Part shown: one piece after another, positions 1-7,671 of the stretch
Layout: the number at the start of each line of letters is the position of its first letter
How positions within the stretch are numbered: the first letter of the stretch is position 1
Assembly: GCF_900451195.1 (NCBI RefSeq)
Contig: NZ_UGHR01000004.1
Coordinates: forward strand, 496,001 to 560,000
Length of the DNA: 64,000 nt
Reading direction: 5' to 3'
Source of the DNA: Iodobacter fluviatilis
GTDB taxonomy: Bacteria; Pseudomonadota; Gammaproteobacteria; Burkholderiales; Chitinibacteraceae
Translations under genes and position numbers: made by a program
Notes under the pieces: model-generated
What the model was told of the DNA's origin: nothing
Seen by the model: the letters and a program-made list of their open reading frames with translations, nothing else
Database searches by the model: none

Positions 1-745
1 TGGCAGACATCTGAGCAGGCTCTACCAGCAGCACCGCCAGCATGGCGGGGGAAATGGAGGTCTGCCAGTTAAATACAGCGGGTTTACTCAGGGCAACACC
101 CGCGTGTTCGGGCAAAAACTGCGTCACCGTGGCTTTTTGCAGTGTCCAGTTGCCTTTGCTTTGAAAGCGGCCGTTATGTCCTTCGATCACTCTTTCCAGC
201 GTAAGTGTTTTGCCAAACTCGTAAATGCGTGCATGCACAACGGTTAAGTCGGGCAGCATTTCAGCGATATTTACAATTTGCTTTCCGTCTTTAATCCAGA
301 CTCCCGATCGAAAATCGCCTACAAGCATCGATTGCGTAGCAGCCAGCCGGTGCTGATTGGCCATGCGCTTACCCGCCGGTGCAATGTATTCGCCCAGCAG
401 CAGGGTGATTGCGCCGTAAAATACACCAATCAGGCAAAGCCAAAGTAAAAGCCGTTTGAGTGATACGCCGGAAGCGCGGATCACCGTCAGCTCGGATGAG
501 CCGGATAAATGCGAAAGGCCAAAAATGCCGCCAATCAGTACGGCAATGGGCAAAAGCTCATAAGCATTTGCGGGCGCACGTAGGGCCACAAAAATCAGTG
601 CATCGCTGAGGCGATAGCCGCCTACACCCAGATCGGTCAGCTCGGCAATCAAATCAAAAAAGGTATAAAGACCCAGCAGGCCAATCAGGGCAAATAAAAT
701 AAACAGCGAGAGTTCGCGCATTAAATAGCGAGATAAGAGACTCAT
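1..745 (-). CDS. lptG: LPS export permease LptG (3' end missing at window edge)
   Basis: Inner-membrane permease of the LptB2FG ABC transporter, which extracts lipopolysaccharide from the inner membrane and passes it to LptC/LptA. About 248 residues are visible, starting MSLLSRYLMRELSLFILFAL. The family's N-terminal transmembrane segments, the LSGSSELTVIRASGVS region and the start of the periplasmic beta-jellyroll (DFRSGVWIKDGKQIVNI) can be read. The C-terminal membrane half lies beyond position 1. The ATG at 745 follows the lptF stop with one base between, so the pair is co-transcribed and probably translationally coupled. The identification rests on the order lptF-lptG and the sequence pattern. 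Confidence 0.93.
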   Translation of the reverse strand, partial: MSLLSRYLMRELSLFILFALIGLLGLYTFFDLIAELTDLGVGGYRLSDALIFVALRAPANAYELLPIAVLIGGIFGLSHLSGSSELTVIRASGVSLKRLLLWLCLIGVFYGAITLLLGEYIAPAGKRMANQHRLAATQSMLVGDFRSGVWIKDGKQIVNIAEMLPDLTVVHARIYEFGKTLTLERVIEGHNGRFQSKGNWTLQKATVTQFLPEHAGVALSKPAVFNWQTSISPAMLAVLLVEPAQMSA

Positions 746-746
746 T

Positions 747-1805
747 TCAACTTCCCCGCAACTTGCCGCGCCAGGCAAACAGCCCCAGCGTAATCAACAG
801 CGCTGCCGCATGCAGCGGCCACATACCCAGCATGAGCGGGATTTTTCCATCGCTAAGCCAAGCCTGTGCAATATTGATGCAGTTGTAATAAAAGAAATAG
901 GAAAAAATAGCGACCAATAAATTAGAGGCTCGCCCGCCACGTGGGTTAAAAAATGCCAGCGGAATGGCTGCTAGGCTTAATATCAGCGCTGAAATAGGAA
1001 TGGCTATGCGCCAGGCTAGCTCTGCCTGATGCTCCGGCAGCTTGCTGTTCCAGAGTGCCATCGTGCTGGTGGCCTGAGTAGACGGGCTGGAGCGCGGGCT
1101 TTCACCTGCTTCAATACGCAGCCTTGCATTTTCAAATTCCAGTGTTTCATAAGCAGCAGTACCGGGCAGGCCTTCATAGGATTTGCCTTTGGCGAGCCAC
1201 AGCCAGCGGGAGCCATCGCTATCCAGATAAAGGCCGCCTTTTTCTGCCAGAATCACGGTTAATTTTTCGTCGCGGCGTAATTGCACAAACACATTATTGC
1301 CGTTACCGCCGGTGAAGTTTTCAACAAAATATACGCGATCAGCAGCAGGAGATTCCCTGAATACGCCGGGCGCAACCTGAGTGACTTCCTGGCGGGAAAG
1401 TGATTTTTCCTTGTACTCCTGACCTTTTTCTAAGGCCCATGGAGAGAGTACCAGCGATAACAGTGCAATAAGAATCACTACAGGTATGGTAAATTCGAGG
1501 ACAGGCCGGATAAAGCTCATAATTGAGCGGCCACTGACAAACCAAATCACCATTTCATGATCTTTCCATAGCCGGGTTAATACAGCCAAGATCGAAAAGA
1601 ACAGCATCAGTGATAATAGAATGGGCAGATAGCGCACTGCAGCGAAGCCCATCATGGCCCAGACCGCAGAACTGGCGAGAGCACCAATGGCGGCTTGGCC
1701 GAGCAGGCGTACAATTTGCGTCGTCATGATCAGCATGAGCAAGACGAAGAAGGCCCCAAGGGCGACCCAGGACATTTCTTGAATTAGGCTTTTACGAAAC
1801 AACAT
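747..1805 (-). CDS. lptF: LPS export permease LptF
   Basis: Partner of LptG in the LptB2FG lipopolysaccharide exporter. The 352-residue protein from ATG 1805 begins MLFRKSLIQEMSWVALGAFF. It shows N-terminal membrane helices, a large periplasmic domain (roughly residues 130-270) and three C-terminal helices (LAWRIAIPISALILSLAAIP onward), the usual YjgP/YjgQ layout. The open frame extends 27 codons upstream to 1886, but the added residues are charged and lie before the usual family start, so 1805 is preferred. The gene diverges from pepA, and the short gap between them must hold both promoters. The same lptFG/pepA divergence is common in proteobacteria. Confidence 0.95.
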   Translation of the reverse strand: MLFRKSLIQEMSWVALGAFFVLLMLIMTTQIVRLLGQAAIGALASSAVWAMMGFAAVRYLPILLSLMLFFSILAVLTRLWKDHEMVIWFVSGRSIMSFIRPVLEFTIPVVILIALLSLVLSPWALEKGQEYKEKSLSRQEVTQVAPGVFRESPAADRVYFVENFTGGNGNNVFVQLRRDEKLTVILAEKGGLYLDSDGSRWLWLAKGKSYEGLPGTAAYETLEFENARLRIEAGESPRSSPSTQATSTMALWNSKLPEHQAELAWRIAIPISALILSLAAIPLAFFNPRGGRASNLLVAIFSYFFYYNCINIAQAWLSDGKIPLMLGMWPLHAAALLITLGLFAWRGKLRGS

Positions 1806-1888
1806 GGGCGTTTTTGACTTTGCGGGGGTACTAGGAAATAATCGAGCGAAATTTTCGCGGCCTTTAAACTTAGCAATAGGAAGCAATA

Positions 1889-3358
1889 ATGGAATTTAGC
1901 ATAAATCTATCTGTCCCCGAAAAAACAGCAGCAGATTGTCTGGTGCTGCCGGTATTTGGTACACAACTTGTCGCACTTGCAGCAGGTCTGGACAAAGACG
2001 GTTGGTTGGCAGAAACCTGCAATGAATTGGGCGATAGCGTTGGCTCCACTTTATATATTCCCTTGCCAGGCCGCCGCGTTCTATTAGTACAGCTTGGCGA
2101 CGAGCAAAAACTGGATGCAGATGCGTTCCGTAAGGCAGCGCTTGCTGCGGCTAAAGCTTTAGTGGGTGGTAAATCCACTTCTGCAGATGTTTTCTTAGCG
2201 ATTGCTGCTGCAAAAGCACTGGGCCTGAAAGAGGCGGCCGCTATTATCGCTCAAGCGCTGGTTTTTGAAAGCTACCGTTTTGTGCAGTTTAAATCTGAGC
2301 CTGAAGCCGCTTCGGTTTTAACGGCTGTAAATATTGCCGTAAGCAAAAAATCCGAAGTAGAAAAAGCCGAGAATGGCCTGCAAGCCGGTGTTGCTCTGGG
2401 CCACGGCATGAATTTAACCCGTGATTTAGGCAATCTGCCAGGCAATATTTGTACCCCTACCTATTTGGCTAATGCAGCGCATCTTTTGGCTGCCAGCTAC
2501 AAAATGAAATGCACTGTGCTGGAAAAACCAGAAATGGAAGCGCTGGGCATGGGCTCATTCTTGTCGGTAGCCCAAGGCAGCATCGAGCCGCCTAAGCTGA
2601 TCTGCCTGGAATACCATGGCGGTAAAAAATCAGAGAAGCCTGTAGTGCTGGTGGGTAAAGGGATTACCTTTGATTCGGGTGGTATCTCGCTCAAGCCCGG
2701 CGCAGAGATGGACGAAATGAAGTTTGATATGTGCGGTGCTGCTACGGTAATGGGCGTGATTCGCGCCATCGCCGAGCAAGGCCTGCCGATCAATGTGGTG
2801 GGCGTGATCCCGACTTGCGAAAACATGCCTTCTAGCAATGCGGTGAAACCGGGCGATATCGTAACCTCGATGAGCGGTCAGACGATTGAAATCCTGAACA
2901 CCGATGCCGAAGGCCGCTTGATTCTGTGCGATGCGCTGACTTATGTCGCACGCTACGAGCCAGAGCTGGTGATTGATATTGCCACACTGACCGGCGCCAT
3001 TATTATTGGTCTGGGCCATGTGGCGAGTGGTTTATTCACCACCAACGATCAATTGGCCGATGATTTGATCAAAGCTTCGCGTGAAACCGGTGACAAAACA
3101 TGGCGCATGCCGCTGTGGGATGATTACCAGGAACAGCTAAAATCCAACTTTGCCGATATGGCCAATATCGGCGGCCGTGCTGCGGGATCGATTACCGCTG
3201 CTGCTTTCCTTAGCCGCTTTACTAAGGAATACACATGGGCTCACCTGGATATCGCGGGTGTGGCGCATAAGTCTGGCGCGGCAAAAGGCGCAACAGGCCG
3301 TCCTGTGCCACTGCTGGTTGAGTTTTTAACTCAGCGTGCTGCGGCAAAAAAGAAATAA
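1889..3358 (+). CDS. pepA: Leucyl aminopeptidase (M17), PepA
   Basis: Cytosolic hexameric dizinc aminopeptidase that removes N-terminal residues from peptides; in E. coli PepA also binds DNA in Xer recombination and carAB control. The 489-residue length is normal. The M17 signature NTDAEGRL sits near residue 337, and the metal-binding stretch GKGITFDSGGISLKPG near residue 253. The C-terminal domain is complete and ends in lysines. The ATG at 1889 is well placed, with a weak purine-rich leader. The gene is divergent from lptF and followed by a strong hairpin, so it may form its own unit ahead of the holC region. Confidence 0.97.
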   Translation: MEFSINLSVPEKTAADCLVLPVFGTQLVALAAGLDKDGWLAETCNELGDSVGSTLYIPLPGRRVLLVQLGDEQKLDADAFRKAALAAAKALVGGKSTSADVFLAIAAAKALGLKEAAAIIAQALVFESYRFVQFKSEPEAASVLTAVNIAVSKKSEVEKAENGLQAGVALGHGMNLTRDLGNLPGNICTPTYLANAAHLLAASYKMKCTVLEKPEMEALGMGSFLSVAQGSIEPPKLICLEYHGGKKSEKPVVLVGKGITFDSGGISLKPGAEMDEMKFDMCGAATVMGVIRAIAEQGLPINVVGVIPTCENMPSSNAVKPGDIVTSMSGQTIEILNTDAEGRLILCDALTYVARYEPELVIDIATLTGAIIIGLGHVASGLFTTNDQLADDLIKASRETGDKTWRMPLWDDYQEQLKSNFADMANIGGRAAGSITAAAFLSRFTKEYTWAHLDIAGVAHKSGAAKGATGRPVPLLVEFLTQRAAAKKK

Positions 3359-3373
3359 TTTAGCCTGCTGTTA

Positions 3374-3413
3374 AACAGCCCGCCCAGAAGGATTTACTTC
3401 TGAGCGGGCTGTT
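3374..3413 (+). terminator. Hairpin after pepA
   Basis: The 10-base arms AACAGCCCGC (3374-3383) and GCGGGCTGTT (3404-3413) enclose a second 6-bp stem, CAGAAG/CTTCTG, with one mismatch between the two stems. It begins 15 bases after the pepA stop. No clean T-run follows, so it could be an imperfect intrinsic terminator or an mRNA-protecting hairpin. Confidence 0.6.
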
Positions 3414-3471
3414 GACTTATCGCATCTGCTTTTTATCAGTTTAATAATGATTGTTAGCTAGGAATTCACTG

Positions 3472-3960
3472 ATGCATATGCTGCTTAAGTGGAGCGCTGT
3501 ATTGGCCTTTTGTGTGATTTCTTTTTCCGCCCGGGCAGAGCCTGTTGCTGCGATAGCCGCTCAGTTTCCTTCTTATGCGCTGATTGGAAAATGTTCTGGC
3601 GATTTGATGGGCATCAGGGGGGAATCGGCTTTTGCTATCCGAGATAAGAAAGCTAGATTGATTCGTGTGATCTGGCTGGATGCAAAGGATAAAATTCAGC
3701 TCTTAGAAACCATGCAGGCAAAAGATTTTTATAATCGCGATGAGTTTGATGTGACGCGTTTTGAGCTCAATTGCTATGGGCCCAAAAAAGCGCAGGAAAT
3801 AAAAAAAACCGCTATGACATCCGAAGGTATTTCGGCTTCATTTAAATTTCCTAAAGGCAGCGGCATTCTTTGTTACTTTGGGCCTTTACTTACTTCAAAT
3901 TGCTGGTACTTTGACAAAAGAAAAGGTGCTCTTGCACAGGCAGGCGGCTGGTCTCTTTAA
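3472..3960 (+). CDS. Small secreted protein, unrecognised
   Basis: A protein of 162 residues that I do not recognise. The N-terminus MHMLLKWSAVLAFCVISFSA followed by RAEP is a clear Sec signal peptide with a likely cut after ARA. The mature part (about 140 residues) has four cysteines, two of them near the C-terminus around LCYFGPLLTSNCWYF, which could form disulfides in the periplasm. The start is set at ATG 3472 because AGGA lies about 8 bases upstream; the frame stays open to a TTG at 3451. It stands alone between the pepA hairpin and holC. Function unknown. Confidence 0.75.
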   Translation: MHMLLKWSAVLAFCVISFSARAEPVAAIAAQFPSYALIGKCSGDLMGIRGESAFAIRDKKARLIRVIWLDAKDKIQLLETMQAKDFYNRDEFDVTRFELNCYGPKKAQEIKKTAMTSEGISASFKFPKGSGILCYFGPLLTSNCWYFDKRKGALAQAGGWSL

Positions 3961-4075
3961 AATAAGTTAAACATGAGTTGTTATACTTACTTGTAATGGC
4001 TGATCGCAACGATATTTCTTAGCATTTAAATTAATCCTCCGGGATTAAATACAAAATACGGTTTACTTAAGCTTA

Positions 4076-4504
4076 ATGACTGAAATTTCTTTCTACTTCA
4101 ATGTACCTAATCGTGAGCATGCACTTTGCCAGCTGGTGAGCAAAGCGCTGGCCAAGCGTTTAAGTATCAATATCCTCGCGGACAGCCAAGCCGCTGCTGT
4201 TGCGTTGGATGGCTTGCTGTGGGAAGTACCGCAGACGGGTTTTTTACCCCACTGTGCTGCAGATGATGCCAATGTTGCAGATACCCCTATTGTGCTGGAT
4301 TATCGCCCCGAGCTGTTGCCGGCCCGGCAGCTACTTTTTAACTGGACCAATGGCTTGCCTGCGGGCTTTGAGCGCTATCAGCGGGTTGTAGAAGTTGTTC
4401 CGATTGATGAAGAGGCGCGTAATCTGGCACGCGGGCGCTGGAAAGCCTATGTGGCCCAAGGTTTTAAGCCTACTTCTTTCGATATGATGGATAGGGCAGG
4501 ATGA
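4076..4504 (+). CDS. holC: DNA polymerase III chi subunit, HolC
   Basis: Chi subunit of the replicative polymerase clamp loader, which links the complex to single-strand binding protein. The 142 residues start MTEISFYFNVPNREHALCQL and show the family's nucleotide-binding-like fold with LLWEVPQTGFLPHC and the C-terminal VEVVPIDEEARNLARGRWKAY stretch. The position downstream of pepA and upstream of valS is the conserved order in many beta- and gammaproteobacteria. Its stop overlaps the start of the next gene by four bases (ATGA), pointing to coupled translation. Confidence 0.93.
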   Translation: MTEISFYFNVPNREHALCQLVSKALAKRLSINILADSQAAAVALDGLLWEVPQTGFLPHCAADDANVADTPIVLDYRPELLPARQLLFNWTNGLPAGFERYQRVVEVVPIDEEARNLARGRWKAYVAQGFKPTSFDMMDRAG

Positions 4505-5241
4505 GCCGCGTGTCTGAATCAAGCCCCTTATTTGATAAAATGGATGCCTTACTGGCGCGTCACCGCGGCGGCGCGGCGGCCGCTGAGGCTATCCCTGTAT
4601 TGCTGGACGAGGCTGATGATATCCCGGTGCTGACCGAGGCCGTGAACGAAGTCGCAGTTTTTGATGATGTTTTAATGTTTCCCCCGGAAGAATTTTTTGC
4701 GGCAGAGGAGATCGTTGAAGACGAAGAAGTACAGATTTTTGAGCCCGAGCCGGTTGCTGCACCCGTGGTGGAGTTTTTAGACCTGCCTTTGCTAGATTTA
4801 AATGCCTTATCGCAGGCTAATCCATGGGGTAGTGGCTGGGAAGAATCGCCTGTGGATTTGCCGGTTGCCGAAGAAATCTCTGAAGTCGAAGACCTGTCTT
4901 GCATCCAGTTGGTCAGTGTTGCTGATGAGGCGGAGTGGGAAGATGAGCCACTTTTTGCCGCGATTGAGCCAGAGCTTGCGCCTGCAGAAACGGAGCCTGA
5001 AGCACCTGGGCTGAGTGAGAAGGTCATTGCCGAATTAAGTGCAACGGTTGCAGCGCAGCTGGGTGTTGAAATTGCCACCGAGGTAGAGCAGCTTACCCGC
5101 CAGCATTTTGCCAGCCTGATGAGTACATTTTACGAAGACACGCTGCGCCGCTTAATGAGCGATATGACGATCGAAATTGAGCAAAAACTTTTGCCGCGTG
5201 TAGAAGAGCTGGTGAAAGAAGAGCTGCGTAAGCATGGTTAG
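4501..5241 (+). CDS. Acidic protein coupled to holC, unknown function
   Basis: 246 residues, not recognised as a named family. Residues 1-160 are strongly acidic and rich in Ala, Pro, Glu and Val, and look disordered. The last 80 residues (from about SEKVIAELSATVAAQLGVEI) form an amphipathic, probably coiled helical domain ending EELVKEELRKHG. The ATGA overlap with holC makes co-expression near certain. A role near the replisome or SSB is only a guess from context. Similar low-complexity partners of holC occur in Neisseriales, as far as I can recall. The reverse strand has a long Ser-rich open frame here, explained by the repetitive acidic codons. Confidence 0.8.
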   Translation: MSRVSESSPLFDKMDALLARHRGGAAAAEAIPVLLDEADDIPVLTEAVNEVAVFDDVLMFPPEEFFAAEEIVEDEEVQIFEPEPVAAPVVEFLDLPLLDLNALSQANPWGSGWEESPVDLPVAEEISEVEDLSCIQLVSVADEAEWEDEPLFAAIEPELAPAETEPEAPGLSEKVIAELSATVAAQLGVEIATEVEQLTRQHFASLMSTFYEDTLRRLMSDMTIEIEQKLLPRVEELVKEELRKHG

Positions 5242-5284
5242 AATTAAATAGCGGGTGCATTCCGTTATTTAATCAACCACCGTG

Positions 5285-5704
5285 CTATTTAATTTGCCCC
5301 ACATCCAGCCTGATAATCTGATTGTTTTCGATTTTAAAGTGCATATAGGTATTGAACTCACCCCAGCGATCGGTGTGGAAAAAACCGTAAATGCTTAGGC
5401 CCTGATTATCTTCTTTATCGATGCGTTTAAAGTAGCCACGCGATTTGCCCAGTACGATATAAGCGCGTAAGCGGCCAAATATTTCACTGTCTGACCACTG
5501 AATAAATTCTCTTTCCTTGCCATCGTCGCTGATCACGGCCTTGGGGGAGAAGAGTTTCATCCAGCTTTCTCGGTCGTTATCACTCATCGCTTTTACCGCT
5601 GATTTCACCAGTGGATTGCTGAGTTTATCCAAGCCTTCTGTGCTTTGTGCTTGGCTGAGCGGGCTGTATAAAATGCCGATTAATAAAAGGGCGAACAGTT
5701 TCAT
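5285..5704 (-). CDS. Secreted NTF2/SnoaL-like protein
   Basis: 139 residues. The N-terminus MKLFALLLIGILYSPLSQAQ is a signal peptide with probable cleavage after SQA. The remainder (LSNPLVKSAVKAMSDNDRES through YMHFKIENNQIIRLDVGQIK) has the helix-then-beta-sheet pattern of NTF2/SnoaL-like domains, with the typical 'ENNQIIRLDVGQ' last strand. Such domains bind small ligands or form dimers; no catalytic residues can be assigned. The gene runs against holC and downstream of the SDR gene on the same strand, 61 bases after its stop. It belongs to the group of genes interrupting holC-valS. Confidence 0.7.
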   Translation of the reverse strand: MKLFALLLIGILYSPLSQAQSTEGLDKLSNPLVKSAVKAMSDNDRESWMKLFSPKAVISDDGKEREFIQWSDSEIFGRLRAYIVLGKSRGYFKRIDKEDNQGLSIYGFFHTDRWGEFNTYMHFKIENNQIIRLDVGQIK

Positions 5705-5765
5705 GGCTGATCCTTGGTGTGCGAAAGCGCCAGCCCATTTGCTGACGCTTTGGTCGCTATCTTAA

Positions 5766-6536
5766 TTAGCGGGTGGTAAATCCACCATTTGCAAAAATGG
5801 TCTGCCCGTTCACCCACCAGCCTTCGGTGACAAGAAATTTAATCAAAGGCACGATGTCTTCGATTTCAGTTAAGCCTGATTGATTAAAGGCGCTTAAATC
5901 CGCCGATGCTTTTAAATAAGCTGCGGCTTCTGGTGTTTCCTGAGCATAAAAGAAAGGCGTGTCCATTGGGCCAGGGCCGACTGCGGTGACAGAAATACCA
6001 CGAGTGCCAAATTCTTTGGCGGCCGCGCGGGTAAAGTGCTCAACGGCGGCCTTGGTGCCCGCATAAGTTGAGTAATAGCCGGTGTAGGCGGCCAGCAGCG
6101 AGGTGACAATGGTGCAGATCTTACCGTTGTCGTTTAAATGTTTACCCGCTTCGCGGATAAAGAAAAATGCGGCCTTGCTGTTGATACTACTCATCTCATC
6201 GAATTCTTCTTCGCTGACATCGACAATCGCTTTTTTGAGCACTTTGCCGACGGTATTGATGGCAATATCCACGCCGCCAAAGCGTTTTACGGCTGCATCA
6301 AACAAAGCCACGCAGTTGGCTGCCTTGCTTAAGTCTCCCTGAATGGCAAATGCTTTGCCGCCCATGGCTTCAATCGCCGCCACGGTTTCTGCCGCTGCCG
6401 CCGCAGTTGAATCGCTATTGTAGTGAACTACAATGGATGCGCCTTCTGCGGCTAGGGTGCGGCTGATCAGCCCGCCTAGGTTTTTTGCGCCACCGCCGAT
6501 AACAACAACTTTTCCTGCCAGTGTGTGTTTGGACAT
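5766..6536 (-). CDS. Short-chain dehydrogenase/reductase (SDR)
   Basis: Classical SDR of 256 residues, an NAD(P)(H)-dependent oxidoreductase. The Rossmann motif is VVIGGGAKNLGG near residues 11-22. The catalytic set is visible as Asn119, Ser146 and Tyr158-x3-Lys162 (YAGTK). The usual NNAG is replaced by INTVG, a common variant. The C-terminal segment WWVNGQTIFANGGFTTR is typical of the family. The substrate is unknown. It diverges from the LysR gene, which probably controls it. The 139-base gap holds an inverted repeat CTGCATTC (6539-6546) / GAATGCAG (6590-6597) that might be part of the operator. Confidence 0.9.
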   Translation of the reverse strand: MSKHTLAGKVVVIGGGAKNLGGLISRTLAAEGASIVVHYNSDSTAAAAAETVAAIEAMGGKAFAIQGDLSKAANCVALFDAAVKRFGGVDIAINTVGKVLKKAIVDVSEEEFDEMSSINSKAAFFFIREAGKHLNDNGKICTIVTSLLAAYTGYYSTYAGTKAAVEHFTRAAAKEFGTRGISVTAVGPGPMDTPFFYAQETPEAAAYLKASADLSAFNQSGLTEIEDIVPLIKFLVTEGWWVNGQTIFANGGFTTR

Positions 6537-6675
6537 TTCTGCATTCCTTTAATAAAGTGAGCGGGCTGAAATCAACGCTCAGAAGAAGTGAATGCAGTAT
6601 GCTGCGCAGCCTCATGGGGATAAATACGGCTAAAATGAAAACACTATTTTGTCTGGCAAAACAATGGGAGCGGCT

Positions 6676-7593
6676 GTGGATTTAATTCAAGCAATGCGCC
6701 TGTTTGTGCAAATAAGCGACAGTGGCAGTTTTACCCGCGCAGCGGAGCTGATGCAGTTGTCGCGCCCGGTGGCTTCAACCACTTTGCAACAGCTGGAAAG
6801 CCATTTAGGCACGCGATTATTAAGCAGAACCACCCGCCATTTAGAGCTGACTGGCGACGGGCGCAGCTACTATGCGCATTGCCAGCGCATGCTGGCTGAT
6901 CTGGATAAAACGGCGCAATTGTTCCGGGAATCAGGCTTGCAGGGCCTGTTACGGATCGACGTGCCCACCCGCATGGCCCGCAGCCTGATTGCGCCCCACT
7001 TGCCTGCGTTTTTTCAGCGCTATCCCGATATTCATATCGAAATGGGCATGAGTGATCATGTGATTGATTTACTGCGCGAAGGCGTGGATTGCGTGCTGCG
7101 GGTAGGCGCTTTGCAAGAGGATCGGCTTGTTTCTAAGCGACTTGGCTTATTGCCCCAGGGTAATTACGCCAGCCCTGGCTACATCCAGCAATGGGGAGAG
7201 CCTCAGTCTTTGGCGGAATTAAGCCAGCATTATATGGTGGGCTACAGCCGCTCTTTATCCGAGCAAACGGCGTGTTGGGAATATACGGAAAACGGTGAAA
7301 ACCTTAGCCTTACGATGCCAGCTAGGGTCACGGTAAATAATGCGGAAAGCTATCTGGCTTGCGGCTTGGCGGGGCTGGGCTTGATTCAGGTGCCCACTTA
7401 TGATGCGGCGCTCTATCTTGCCAGCGGAGAGCTGATTGAAGTCCTGCCGCAATACCAGGCTGCTGCGCTGCCGGTATCGGTGCTTTATCCTTATCAGCGG
7501 CACAGCTCTCAGCGTGTGCAGGTTTTTGTGGCGTGGATGTCGGGCATATTGGCCGGTGAATTAGCCGAAGGGTGTTTTATTCCCGCTGTTTAA
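6676..7593 (+). CDS. LysR-family transcriptional regulator
   Basis: LTTR of about 305 residues. The N-terminal winged helix-turn-helix is clear (MRLFVQISDSGSFTRAAELM, then SRPVASTTLQQLESHLGTRL), followed by the periplasmic-binding-protein-like effector domain from about residue 90. The start is uncertain: GTG 6676 has GGGAG five bases upstream and gives the usual family N-terminus; ATG 6664 and TTG 6649 are in-frame alternatives with no ribosome-binding site. It is divergent from the SDR gene, the standard LTTR-target layout. The subgroup resembles regulators of SDR/quinone reductase genes, but the inducer is unknown. Confidence 0.9.
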   Translation: MDLIQAMRLFVQISDSGSFTRAAELMQLSRPVASTTLQQLESHLGTRLLSRTTRHLELTGDGRSYYAHCQRMLADLDKTAQLFRESGLQGLLRIDVPTRMARSLIAPHLPAFFQRYPDIHIEMGMSDHVIDLLREGVDCVLRVGALQEDRLVSKRLGLLPQGNYASPGYIQQWGEPQSLAELSQHYMVGYSRSLSEQTACWEYTENGENLSLTMPARVTVNNAESYLACGLAGLGLIQVPTYDAALYLASGELIEVLPQYQAAALPVSVLYPYQRHSSQRVQVFVAWMSGILAGELAEGCFIPAV

Positions 7594-7629
7594 TGGCGTG
7601 AGTGCTACATGAAGCAGGCAGGTTAAGGA

Positions 7630-7635
7630 TATAAT
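7630..7635 (+). promoter_or_regulatory. Likely -10 box for valS
   Basis: A perfect TATAAT sits 36 bases before the valS ATG. No convincing -35 hexamer is seen 17 bases upstream, so only the -10 element is claimed. Confidence 0.4.
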
Positions 7636-7671
7636 CGCGGGTTAATCTATGAACGACTGAGCCTTTTTCCC

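Noticed and set aside
4560..5078. Minus-strand Ser/Ala-rich open frame of 172 codons
   Set aside because: Mirror of the acidic low-complexity gene coupled to holC; composition explained by Glu/Ala codons read backwards.
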